Shown in pieces: positions 53,801 through 61,919 of a DNA stretch of 64,000 nucleotides. The notes under the pieces were generated by a model. That model ran no database searches. It was given only the letters and a program-made list of their open reading frames with translations, and had not been told where the DNA came from. The position numbers and the translations under genes are program-made. Each line of letters opens with the position of its first letter. Positions within the stretch are counted from its first letter, which is position 1. The DNA lies in contig NZ_CP102604.1 in NCBI RefSeq assembly GCF_024707505.1, positions 3,472,001-3,536,000 on the forward strand. The letters are read 5' to 3'. The stretch comes from Pantoea sp. SOD02 (GTDB taxonomy: Bacteria; Pseudomonadota; Gammaproteobacteria; Enterobacterales; Enterobacteriaceae).

Positions 53801-54652
53801 ATGTTTGCCATGATGAACGACCTGATTCAGGCCGCCGCCCAACAGCGTTATGCGGTGCTGGCAATCAACTGCTTCAACCTGGAAACCGCGCGCGCCGCCA
53901 TTCAGGCCGCCGAACAGCAGCGCGCCCCGCTGATCCTCAATGTGTATCAGGGACACAGCGCGCACTTCCCGCCCGCTGTCGCGGTGCCGTTAGTGCGAAC
54001 GCTGGCTGATGCCGCCAGCGTGCCGGTGGCGCTGGCACTCGATCACGGCAAAGCCTTTCCGCTGATTGGTCAGGCGTTTCGCGCCGGTTTTACCGGCTTA
54101 ATGATCGACGCTTCGTCTGAGCCGCTCGCCGAGAACATTCGCCAGACCGCCGCCGTAGTGAAAATGGCGCATACCGCCGGTGTGTGCGTCGAAGGCGAGC
54201 TGGGGCATATCGCCGATGCACCAACCTACGAGCTGACTGATGCCTCGGTGAAGATGACGCAGGTGGCCGATGTGCTGCCGTTTATCGAACAGACCAATAT
54301 CGATCTGCTGGCGATCTCGGTTGGCACTGCGCACGGGCTCTATCCAGCTGGCGTGAAGCCGAAGATTGATTTTCAACGAGTTCAGGAGCTGCATGCGGTG
54401 TCCACGCGACCGTTGGCGCTGCATGGCGGATCGGGCACACCGGCCAAGGATATTCGCCGCGTCAGCGAGTTTGGTGTCGCCAAGATCAACGTCGGCGCTG
54501 CGGTGTTTGATGCCGGGAAAATGGCGGTTGAGCAGGCCCTGAAGCAGCATCCGCATGCTGAACTGGCCGACTTGCTTGGGCTGATGGAATCCGCCTGCCG
54601 TGAAGTGGTAGTCGAGTATCTGAGCTGGTCGGGATCGGCGGGCAAGGTTTAA
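53801..54652 (+). CDS. Class II ketose-bisphosphate aldolase (first of two)
   Basis: This 283-residue zinc-dependent aldolase of the FbaA/GatY/KbaY family cleaves a ketose 1,6-bisphosphate to dihydroxyacetone phosphate and an aldehyde. Visible residues are the Asp-His pair in LALDHGKAF, VEGELGHI, the His ligand in GTAHGLYPAG and LHGGSGTP with the second His ligand. AAGGAG lies five bases before the ATG. It follows the EIIC gene by nine bases, so it belongs to the PTS operon. It is only moderately similar to the second aldolase downstream. Confidence 0.87.
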   Translation: MFAMMNDLIQAAAQQRYAVLAINCFNLETARAAIQAAEQQRAPLILNVYQGHSAHFPPAVAVPLVRTLADAASVPVALALDHGKAFPLIGQAFRAGFTGLMIDASSEPLAENIRQTAAVVKMAHTAGVCVEGELGHIADAPTYELTDASVKMTQVADVLPFIEQTNIDLLAISVGTAHGLYPAGVKPKIDFQRVQELHAVSTRPLALHGGSGTPAKDIRRVSEFGVAKINVGAAVFDAGKMAVEQALKQHPHAELADLLGLMESACREVVVEYLSWSGSAGKV

Positions 54653-54669
54653 GTGCGGCGTTAATTGGT

Positions 54670-54693
54670 GGTCGCCATGAATGGCGACCCTAC
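54670..54693. repeat. Intergenic palindromic repeat, A type, reverse
   Basis: GGTCGCCAT and ATGGCGACCCTAC around GA, between two genes read in the same direction (the two aldolases), 17 bases after the first stop. It may lower transcription into the second gene. Confidence 0.9.
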
Positions 54694-54780
54694 AAAGCAT
54701 TGTCAATTTCACATTCATATCCACTATCGGGTCGGCGCGTGCGTCGGCTCCAGTAAAACTCACGCTGAGGAAATATTAAC

Positions 54781-55644
54781 ATGTTGATTTCAATGAAAGA
54801 GATGTTGGCACCGACTCGTGAACACCGTTACGCGATTGGCGCATTTAACGTGGCGGACAGCTGCTTTATCCGCGCGGTAGTTGAAGAAGCCGAGGCCACC
54901 AATACGCCGGCGATCATCTCCATCCACCCGAGCGAACTGGAATTTGTCACCGATGAGTTCTTTGGCTACGTGCGCGAACGCACCCTAAAAAGCAAAGTGC
55001 CGTTCACCATTCACCTCGATCACGGCGCGTCTATCGCTCAGGTGCTGCGAGCCATTCAGTGCGGCTTTACTTCGGTGATGATCGATGGCTCGCTGCTGCC
55101 TTATGAAGAGAACGTGGCGCTGACCAAAGAAGTGGTGAAGCTGGCGCACGCGGTGGGCGTTTCAGTGGAAGGGGAACTCGGCACCATCGGCGATACCGGC
55201 ACTTCAGTGGAAGGCGGTGTGAGTAAAGTGATCTACACCGAACCGGCGCAGGCTGAGGATTTCGTGCAGCGCACCGGCGTGGATACACTGGCGGTGGCGA
55301 TTGGCACCGCGCACGGCATCTACCCGAAAAATATGAAGCCTGAGCTGCAGATGCATATCCTCAGAGACATTGCGCAGCGCACCACTATTCCGTTGGTGCT
55401 GCACGGCGGTTCAGCTAATCCGGATGCCGAGATCGCGGAAGCGGTAACGTTAGGCGTAGGGAAAATCAATATTTCCAGCGATATGAAGTTCGCCTATTTC
55501 GACAAGCTGCGTGAGATTCTGGCGCGCGAAACCTGGTGGGATCCGAACGTGATTTATCCGGATGCGATTGCTGCGGCGAAGTCAGTGATTCGTTACAAGA
55601 TGAATCTGTTTGGTGGGCTGGGTAAGGCGAGTTTGTATCGCTGA
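54781..55644 (+). CDS. Class II ketose-bisphosphate aldolase (second of two)
   Basis: This 287-residue class II aldolase has the family residues IHLDHGASI, SVEGELGTIG, GTAHGIYPKNMKPEL and VLHGGSANPD. Its C-terminus (RYKMNLFGGLGKASLYR) is longer than in the first aldolase. GAGG is ten bases upstream of the ATG. A repeat-bearing gap of 128 bases separates it from the first aldolase, so it may be partly independent. Having two such enzymes suggests either two substrates from one sugar pathway or a functional pair like GatY/GatZ, though GatZ belongs to a different family. Confidence 0.87.
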   Translation: MLISMKEMLAPTREHRYAIGAFNVADSCFIRAVVEEAEATNTPAIISIHPSELEFVTDEFFGYVRERTLKSKVPFTIHLDHGASIAQVLRAIQCGFTSVMIDGSLLPYEENVALTKEVVKLAHAVGVSVEGELGTIGDTGTSVEGGVSKVIYTEPAQAEDFVQRTGVDTLAVAIGTAHGIYPKNMKPELQMHILRDIAQRTTIPLVLHGGSANPDAEIAEAVTLGVGKINISSDMKFAYFDKLREILARETWWDPNVIYPDAIAAAKSVIRYKMNLFGGLGKASLYR

Positions 55645-55655
55645 GTTCTGCGGTA

Positions 55656-55709
55656 AGGTGCGCACTATTGCGCACCAGAAACACAGGTCGCCATGAATGG
55701 CGACCCTAC
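55656..55709. repeat. Repeat pair: B-type core followed by A type
   Basis: A GCGC-core copy (AGGTGCGCA..TGCGCACC, 55656-55676) is followed by an A-type copy (55685-55709, ending CCCTAC). The A-type end supplies the TAG stop codon of the converging periplasmic protein gene (55706-55708). Confidence 0.85.
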
Positions 55710-56467
55710 TTAACGCCTAACCATTTCTTAGTAATCTGGGCGTATTCGCCGGTGGCGGTGCTGAGATGTAGCCACTGATCGACATACAGTTTCCAGCTCA
55801 TATCATCGCGCGGGATCATGTAGGCCTTCTCGCCGTACTGCATCGGTTTATCCGGATTGATGGCGCACAGCGTTGGATAATGCTGCTGCTGGAACAGTGC
55901 TTCAGACGCATCGGTGATCATCACATCCGCTTTGTTATCCACCAACTGTTGAAAAATTCCGACGTTATCGGCCAGCTGCAGCGTTGCCTGCGGCAAGTGG
56001 CTGTGCACGAAGGCTTCATTGGTGCCGCCCGCCGGTTCAATCACCCGTACGCTGGCTTTATTGATCTGCTCAACCGTTTGGTATTTCGCTTTGTCACCGC
56101 AGCGTACCAGCGGGATTTTGCCATCGACGCCGAGCGGCTGCGCGAACCAGGCGATCTGCTGGCGCTTGAGCGTGACCGATACGCCGCCCAGTGCGATATC
56201 ACACTGCTTCGCGACAAAATCATCACTCAGGGTTTTCCAGGTGGTTGGTACCCACTCGACTTTCGCGCCGAGGCTCGCCGCCAGCGATTGCGCCATGCTG
56301 ATATCCAATCCTTCGTATTGGCCATCGCTGCGCAAATAGCTATAAGGCTTGTAATCGCCGGTGGTACAGACTTTTAAGGTCTTGCTTGCGCGGATGTCAT
56401 CAAGATGGGATTGCGCCTGAGCAGCGCCAGTCACCAGAAGTAATACACTCAGTATCGCGGTTTTCAT
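55706..56467 (-). CDS. pheC: Periplasmic cyclohexadienyl dehydratase-like protein (PheC type)
   Basis: This is a 253-residue periplasmic protein with a signal peptide (1-18, ending AQA) and the fold of type II solute-binding proteins. It resembles PheC of Pseudomonas aeruginosa closely, the periplasmic enzyme that turns prephenate or arogenate into phenylpyruvate or phenylalanine: SLRADGQ-type TTGDYKPYSY, the GGTNE motif, DNVGIFQQLVDNKADVMITDASEA with the glutamate thought to be catalytic, and EKAYMIPRDD. No ABC permease or ATPase gene lies nearby, which favours the enzyme over a transport role. The stop codon TAG is provided by an intergenic repeat. An amino-acid-binding role cannot be excluded. 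Confidence 0.72.
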   Translation of the reverse strand: MKTAILSVLLLVTGAAQAQSHLDDIRASKTLKVCTTGDYKPYSYLRSDGQYEGLDISMAQSLAASLGAKVEWVPTTWKTLSDDFVAKQCDIALGGVSVTLKRQQIAWFAQPLGVDGKIPLVRCGDKAKYQTVEQINKASVRVIEPAGGTNEAFVHSHLPQATLQLADNVGIFQQLVDNKADVMITDASEALFQQQHYPTLCAINPDKPMQYGEKAYMIPRDDMSWKLYVDQWLHLSTATGEYAQITKKWLGVK

Positions 56468-56628
56468 GGTTTCTTCTTTTTAGGGTTGATGTTGGTTTGC
56501 ACGAGGATTGTTTCATAATCGTCCGCATTATTGCTTTATTAGCAAAAGTGTTGTGATCAATCACGCATTTTTCTCGCTCCTGCGCGCGCGTAGAGTGTGC
56601 GGCATCAACCAGAAACGGAGCGGATTAG

Positions 56629-57207
56629 ATGAATTTTTTAATTATCGATGGCGGCAAAACCTTCGCCCATTCGAAAGGCGAGCTGAATCATACCTTAACT
56701 GACGTGGCTGCCAGCCAGCTGCGCGACCTTGGCCATCAAGTACAGGTGACTATCGCCGATAGCGATTACAACGTGACAGAAGAAGTGCAGAAGTATCTCG
56801 ACAGCGATGTGGTGATTTATCAGATGCCGGGCTGGTGGATGGGCGAGCCGTGGACGGTGAAAAAATACATCGATGATGTCTTCACTGAAGGTCACGGTTC
56901 ACTTTATGCCAGCGATGGTCGCACGCGTAGCGATGCCGGTAAAAAGTACGGTTCTGGCGGCCTGATTCAGGGCAAGAAATACATGTTGTCATTGACCTGG
57001 AACGCGCCGCTGGAAGCCTTTAACGATCCTGAGCAGTTCTTCGAAGGCGTGGGCGTGGATGGCTTATATCTGCACTTCCATAAAGCCAACCAGTTCCTCG
57101 GCATGGAAGGTTTGCCGACCTTTATCTGTAACGATGTGATTAAAATGCCGGACGTGCCGCGCGATATCGAACGTTATCGGACTCATCTCAGCCAGATCTT
57201 TGCTTAA
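56629..57207 (+). CDS. mdaB: NADPH:quinone reductase MdaB
   Basis: This 192-residue flavodoxin-fold enzyme matches E. coli MdaB (193). It uses NADPH and FAD to reduce quinones by two electrons, protecting against oxidative stress. Long identical stretches include QMPGWWMG.PWTVKKYIDDVFTEGHG, YASDGRTR and KKYGSGGL.QGKKYMLSLTWNAP. It is followed by ygiN after 31 bases, as in E. coli, so the two form an operon that may cycle menadione-type quinones. Confidence 0.95.
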   Translation: MNFLIIDGGKTFAHSKGELNHTLTDVAASQLRDLGHQVQVTIADSDYNVTEEVQKYLDSDVVIYQMPGWWMGEPWTVKKYIDDVFTEGHGSLYASDGRTRSDAGKKYGSGGLIQGKKYMLSLTWNAPLEAFNDPEQFFEGVGVDGLYLHFHKANQFLGMEGLPTFICNDVIKMPDVPRDIERYRTHLSQIFA

Positions 57208-57238
57208 CTGTAAGCACCCAGGGAAAAAAGGAAGCGCT

Positions 57239-57547
57239 ATGTTAACCGTCGTTGCAGAAATTTGTGTCAAACCGGGCCGCCGTCAGGTGGTGCTGGATGC
57301 GATTAATCAGCTGATTCCAACCGTGCTGGAAGAGGATGGCTGTCATCAATATGACGCATTAGTGGATCATCAGGCACAAGTGCCGTGGAAACAGAATTCA
57401 CCCGATTCCATTTTTATGCTGGAACTGTGGGAATCACTGCGCCATCTGGAGCAGCATCAGCAGATGCCGCATATGGATGCGCATCGCGCGCTAATTAAAG
57501 ATGAAGTAGTAGACGTGAAGATTCTGGTGCTGGAAGCGGCTAAATAA
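57239..57547 (+). CDS. ygiN: Quinol monooxygenase YgiN
   Basis: This 102-residue ABM-domain (antibiotic biosynthesis monooxygenase fold) protein matches E. coli YgiN (104). It oxidises menadiol-type quinols, reversing the MdaB reaction in a proposed redox cycle. I chose the ATG at 57239, with AAAAGGA upstream, which gives MLTVVAEICVKPGRR; the frame open upstream overlaps the mdaB end and has no similarity. A strong bidirectional terminator follows. Confidence 0.93.
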   Translation: MLTVVAEICVKPGRRQVVLDAINQLIPTVLEEDGCHQYDALVDHQAQVPWKQNSPDSIFMLELWESLRHLEQHQQMPHMDAHRALIKDEVVDVKILVLEAAK

Positions 57548-57580
57548 GTCGATTTCCTTTTTCGTTCAGCATGATGCATA

Positions 57581-57614
57581 AAAAAAGCCCCGATCTTGCG
57601 ACCGGGGCTTTTGT
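57581..57614. terminator. Bidirectional Rho-independent terminator
   Basis: AAAAGCCCCG and CGGGGCTTTT pair around a ten-base loop (57583-57612). A/T runs on both sides serve ygiN on the plus strand and the Ig-repeat gene at 57633 on the minus strand. Confidence 0.9.
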
Positions 57615-57632
57615 TTAGCAGCTAATCAGGGA

Positions 57633-60600
57633 TTAGTGCTGTTGTTCCTGCATCAGATGCTGTGGAACCATCACTTCAGCATCGCCACCGTTGTTCTGGT
57701 AAACGTTGTATTCAACGCCTGCCACGGTTACGGTGCCATTTGCCTGGCTCCAGTTGCTCACTTCTTCACCTTTCGGCAAGATGTCTTCCAGTTTCACCGC
57801 TTCGCCTTTATCAGCAACCAGCAACTGGGTTTTGCCGTTGTCGATGAACAGTGCTTCGTTACCCTGCGACAGAATGTCGTTCAGGGACATCTGCATCAAA
57901 TCTTCATTCAGAGACATAACGCTGAAGAAATCGATGACTGGCGGTGGCGGCGGCGTGGTATCGATAACAATCGAGAAGGATGTATCGAGTGCCGTTTCAT
58001 TACCCGCTGCATCACGGAAGCCGACATTAAACACGTACGGAATATCTGGATTTTCCGGGCTGTCTGGCAGCTCAGGAGTTAAGAAGCTCCACACACCATT
58101 GGTTACCACAGTACTACCAATCACATTGGTATGCGCTGCATCACCGTAAATTACTACGATGGTGCCGTTTACGCCTGTACCTTTCATGGTCAATGTGTTG
58201 TCATTTTCAAACGCAGCAGCTGGTCGTTCTCCGCCTTTATTATCAGAGAAGACGCCATCGAAGGTACCCACAGTTGGCGCAGTGGTATCAACGCTGAAGC
58301 TGATAGCATCGCTGATCGGGCCTTTAACGCCTGATGCGCTTTGCGGCTGAACGCTGATGTTATAGTTGCCTTCGGCAAGAGTAGGAACCTCGAAGCTGTA
58401 TTCACCATTAGTAACAGTCACACGGCCGATTTCCACGCCATTTTGGAAAATGATGACCTGAGAACCGTTTTCACCGGTGCCACGTACGGTTGGCTTGGTG
58501 TCATCAGTCACATCGCCATCTTTGATCACATTCATATTCGGGCCGACGTCATCGTACAATTCAAAATCAGTCAGTGGCGCAGGCACTTTAGTATCAATGA
58601 TCAGATCAATCGGATCCGATGGGCTTGAGGTGTTGCCAGCCGGATCGGTGATTTCCACAATCAGCTCGTAGCTACCGTCATCAATATCTTCGCCTGGCGT
58701 TACAGTCCAATCACCGTTTTCGTCAACGATACCGGTACCAATGACTTTCTTATCACCGTTCTCATCAATGATAACAATTTCAACGGTATCACCCGGACTA
58801 GCACCTTCACCACCGATAACTGGACGCTTGTCGTCAATCGGCGTGCCTGGGCTTACAGGACCCGGATTTTCACCTTGGTTATCTTCAATAGTTGGTACTG
58901 ATGGTTTACCCGGCGGGGTAATATCTACTTTGATGATAATCGGGGTAGAACCTTCAGAGCGCTTATTTGAAACTGGATCTTCAACTTCTACCACCAGGCT
59001 GAGAGACTCCTCATCCTGTTCTTCAAGTTCGTATTCCCATTTGCCACCTACCACGACGGTGGAACCAACAACGTCGTCATTCACAATGATATATACGATA
59101 TCACCATCGTTACCTGAGCCACGCAGTACTGGAGTAGTATCGTTGGTTGAATCACCATCCTTCAGAACACGTTCCTGATCACCATTGTTGGCAACCACTT
59201 CTTCAATCTGAATAGGTGGCAGAATGTTTGAATCAACGATCAGATTGAAGTTATCTGTTTTCTCAGAAACGGTGCCACCTAATGAGACGGAATCAACGCG
59301 CAGGTTGTGCACGCCATCTTCCAGATTCAGTTCGATGGTCCACTGACCACGGCGATCAGCCACAACGGATGCAATGATAGTGTCGCCATCCCAAATACGT
59401 ACAATCGAACCAGAATCTGCGGTGCCTTTCAGCGTTGGTGTTTTATCATCAGTGGTATCTCCTGACTGCAAGAGTTCCTGAACACGACCTTCATTGTCTT
59501 CAACGGATTCCAGAGTCGGTTTGAATGGCGTGGAAGTATCCAGAATCAAGGTGAAGTTGTCAGATCTTGGGCTCTTAACCTTGAACTGATCCGTGTATTC
59601 TGCGCTGAACACATAGGTGCCATCTGCTGTTAAGGTCGGTGTGAAAGTCCAGCGACCATCATCACCCGCTACGACTGAACCGATTGGATCAGCACCGGTG
59701 TTGTAGATAAACACCAGACGTCCTGGCTGAGCAACGCCGCTCAGGCTTGGAGTATTATCATTGGTATATTGACCCAGGCTCAAATAATCTGTGCCGCCTA
59801 CGTTGTCAACCACACGCATAATCTGAGGTGCATCAGGTGCCGAAGTATCAATAACAACAATAGTCTGGCGTGCATCGCCCCAGTTGCCTGCACGGTCCTG
59901 GGAACGCGTCTGGAAGGAGTACATACCATCAGCAAGTTCAGGTGATGTAAATGTCCATTCGCCTTTAGCATCTACGACATAAGTTGCTGACCAGTCGTTT
60001 ATCACAACCTGAATAATTGAGCCTGGCTCTGCGCCTTTCTGTACTGTTCCTCCCAGAACGTTTGTATTACGGTAAGCGATGGGGGCACCTGCCGCCGCAA
60101 ATGTTTCCAGGTCAGTTACATTGGCTGTCGGTGCAACTGCGCTTTCATTAACGTCAGAAACACCTTCATCAGCGGCAACAACTGCACCGCCTGAAATTGT
60201 CAGGTTGAAAGGTGCAGATTTAACGCTGGTATTTTTAGTGGCATCTTCAGAAACCACAGTCAGGCTATGTGTGCCATTGTCCAGTGTTGGGGTGATAGTC
60301 CATGCACCCATTTTGTCGGCTTTCACAGAACCGATTGCAGTGGTGCCCGCACCATCATAGAGATAAACAATCGAATGCGGCTCTGCTACACCTGACAGTA
60401 CTGGTTTACGCTCATCAGTGGTAGCACCCGGATTCAGGTTACCTGTTTCGCTGCCAGTATTATCAACCACGCGCCAGATTTCTGGCTGTGCCGGTGGCGT
60501 TGAATCGACGTTGATAATGATGTTGAGCGGCACGCTGCGGTTACTGGCTTTATCAATCGTCACGAATTGCACCGTGTGCAGACCTTGCGCCCAGCCGTCT

Positions 60601-60782
60601 GGCGGAGTGAACGACCATTTGCCATCTTCACCAATGGAGGTGGTGTAGGTAATATCATCGATGATAATTTCATACTTACCACCGTTAGCACCTTGAGCTA
60701 TTTTATCTATCCAGCTGAAATTGGTTGCCGTAGTATTAATTATTTGTGTTTCTTTTACAGTAGTAATGCTGTTGTTCGCCAT
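57633..60782 (-). CDS. Bap-family Ig-like repeat protein without prefix domain
   Basis: This 1049-residue protein has about nine Ig-like repeats of 85-110 residues, each with a pattern like DNxG...TTDDxTPxLxGxAxPGxxVxxxDG..IG..xADxxGxWxFTPxLxDG and ending in a xVDTTxPxxP linker. The C-terminal module (about 965-1049, with VKLEDILPKGEEVSNWSQANGTVTVAGVEYNVY) is shared with the protein at 37543. It has no Sec signal or Bap-type prefix. I chose the ATG at 60782, with AAGGA eight bases upstream. Type I secretion to the surface or matrix is inferred. It lies downstream of an OmpA-like gene and a large Bap protein in the same direction, but a terminator separates them. Confidence 0.82.
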   Translation of the reverse strand: MANNSITTVKETQIINTTATNFSWIDKIAQGANGGKYEIIIDDITYTTSIGEDGKWSFTPPDGWAQGLHTVQFVTIDKASNRSVPLNIIINVDSTPPAQPEIWRVVDNTGSETGNLNPGATTDERKPVLSGVAEPHSIVYLYDGAGTTAIGSVKADKMGAWTITPTLDNGTHSLTVVSEDATKNTSVKSAPFNLTISGGAVVAADEGVSDVNESAVAPTANVTDLETFAAAGAPIAYRNTNVLGGTVQKGAEPGSIIQVVINDWSATYVVDAKGEWTFTSPELADGMYSFQTRSQDRAGNWGDARQTIVVIDTSAPDAPQIMRVVDNVGGTDYLSLGQYTNDNTPSLSGVAQPGRLVFIYNTGADPIGSVVAGDDGRWTFTPTLTADGTYVFSAEYTDQFKVKSPRSDNFTLILDTSTPFKPTLESVEDNEGRVQELLQSGDTTDDKTPTLKGTADSGSIVRIWDGDTIIASVVADRRGQWTIELNLEDGVHNLRVDSVSLGGTVSEKTDNFNLIVDSNILPPIQIEEVVANNGDQERVLKDGDSTNDTTPVLRGSGNDGDIVYIIVNDDVVGSTVVVGGKWEYELEEQDEESLSLVVEVEDPVSNKRSEGSTPIIIKVDITPPGKPSVPTIEDNQGENPGPVSPGTPIDDKRPVIGGEGASPGDTVEIVIIDENGDKKVIGTGIVDENGDWTVTPGEDIDDGSYELIVEITDPAGNTSSPSDPIDLIIDTKVPAPLTDFELYDDVGPNMNVIKDGDVTDDTKPTVRGTGENGSQVIIFQNGVEIGRVTVTNGEYSFEVPTLAEGNYNISVQPQSASGVKGPISDAISFSVDTTAPTVGTFDGVFSDNKGGERPAAAFENDNTLTMKGTGVNGTIVVIYGDAAHTNVIGSTVVTNGVWSFLTPELPDSPENPDIPYVFNVGFRDAAGNETALDTSFSIVIDTTPPPPPVIDFFSVMSLNEDLMQMSLNDILSQGNEALFIDNGKTQLLVADKGEAVKLEDILPKGEEVSNWSQANGTVTVAGVEYNVYQNNGGDAEVMVPQHLMQEQQH

Positions 60783-60925
60783 GAGTGTATTCCTTTTCAA
60801 TTAGGGAGTTTCAAGTCCGGATATCCCTCCGGAACGCATCCATTTTCTGTCAGTTAGCTGAATCCGTTACACAGGACACGTCTCAAAGAAACAGCATTAA
60901 TAACGCTGCGAACTGGAATTAAAAG

Positions 60926-60963
60926 CCAAAAAAAATGGCTTCAGGAACATATCCTGAAGCCAT
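60926..60963 (-). terminator. Strong Rho-independent terminator of the OmpA-like gene
   Basis: A perfect 12-base stem, ATGGCTTCAGGA/TCCTGAAGCCAT around five bases (60935-60963), is followed by eight T residues on the minus strand. It isolates the OmpA-like gene from the Ig-repeat gene downstream, which must have its own promoter in 60783-60925. Confidence 0.92.
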
Positions 60964-60987
60964 GAGATAAAAATCAGCAAAAATGAG

Positions 60988-61866
60988 TTATTTATTTTCT
61001 ACGCTAATAATTACGCGACGTTCACTGGCGTAGCAGGAAATCTGCTCTTTACGAGAACCCTGACAAACCGTTGAAACGCGACTTTCACCCATACTTTGAG
61101 AAAAAATATTGGCATCAGCAATACCATTATTAACTAATAGTTTCTTAATCGCATCCGCACGGCGCTGCCCTAATTTCATATTATTATTCTCTTCACCAAT
61201 AGGATCGGTGAAGCCTGTAACAATAATGCGCGCTGCCATGTTGGATTTCGCTTGCAACGTCGTTACAAATTGATGAATAGCTGTACGGCCGTCTTGTGAA
61301 ATATCATCACTGTTAGCACTACCAAAATTGAACAGTAAATCTGATGAGAATTCATAATTGTCATAAGACTGTGTGGTTCCTTGCTGGCAGGCTATCACTG
61401 CTGAAGCACGAGATAACAAGTGGCTTTGCTTTCGCGTACCCACCAGCTGCTGCTGTGCTTCAGCGGCACTACTGACCAACGGCCGCCCCGAATCATCCAG
61501 ACTGGCACGAATGTAGTAGGTTTTACCTGCTGCGAGATTATCGCTCCACGGCTGCTGATGTTTTCCCTGATAGGTCGGTGCATCATTAGTAAAACTGCCC
61601 AATGAATGAATGCCGGGTTTTAAACAAAATACGCTATAACCGCCTGCTAGTAATGATGTCTGAAATTCACCATCAACATATATGTTGGCCGGTGAGGGGC
61701 CAGTTGCATCTACTGGGCGATAATAGACAACACGAACTTGATCTGATGAGGCTGAAGGCATGGTTCGCCAAGCCTGACCAAAATGATTGTTCGCCTGGGC
61801 GTTAAATATTGTCATCGCGGACAATGAAGCTAATGTAACGAAATTGAGAATAAATTTAGTAGTCAT
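60988..61866 (-). CDS. OmpA-like peptidoglycan-binding outer membrane protein
   Basis: This 292-residue secreted protein has a signal peptide (1-25, ending NAQA). The N-terminal domain (about 40-140, VRVVYYRPVDATGPSPANIYVDGEFQTSLLAGGYSVF split by strands) is DUF2846-like. The C-terminal OmpA domain (about 185-292) has IIVTGFTDPIGEENNNMKLGQRRADAIKKLL and the Arg/Asp residues used to hold peptidoglycan. It has no lipobox Cys at the cleavage site. I chose the ATG at 61866. It follows the large Bap gene by 54 bases, so it may anchor or assist secretion of that adhesin. The N-terminal domain call is tentative. Confidence 0.8.
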   Translation of the reverse strand: MTTKFILNFVTLASLSAMTIFNAQANNHFGQAWRTMPSASSDQVRVVYYRPVDATGPSPANIYVDGEFQTSLLAGGYSVFCLKPGIHSLGSFTNDAPTYQGKHQQPWSDNLAAGKTYYIRASLDDSGRPLVSSAAEAQQQLVGTRKQSHLLSRASAVIACQQGTTQSYDNYEFSSDLLFNFGSANSDDISQDGRTAIHQFVTTLQAKSNMAARIIVTGFTDPIGEENNNMKLGQRRADAIKKLLVNNGIADANIFSQSMGESRVSTVCQGSRKEQISCYASERRVIISVENK

Positions 61867-61875
61867 GATAATTCC

Positions 61876-61899
61876 AAAACAGGTGTCAAATGACACCTG
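61876..61899 (-). terminator. Intercistronic hairpin, possible attenuator
   Basis: CAGGTGTCA and TGACACCTG pair around AA (61880-61899); on the minus strand the stem is followed by TTTTGG. It lies between the Bap gene and the OmpA-like gene and could reduce read-through from one to the other. Confidence 0.6.
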
Positions 61900-61919
61900 C
61901 TTATATCCCTCGAGAAAAA

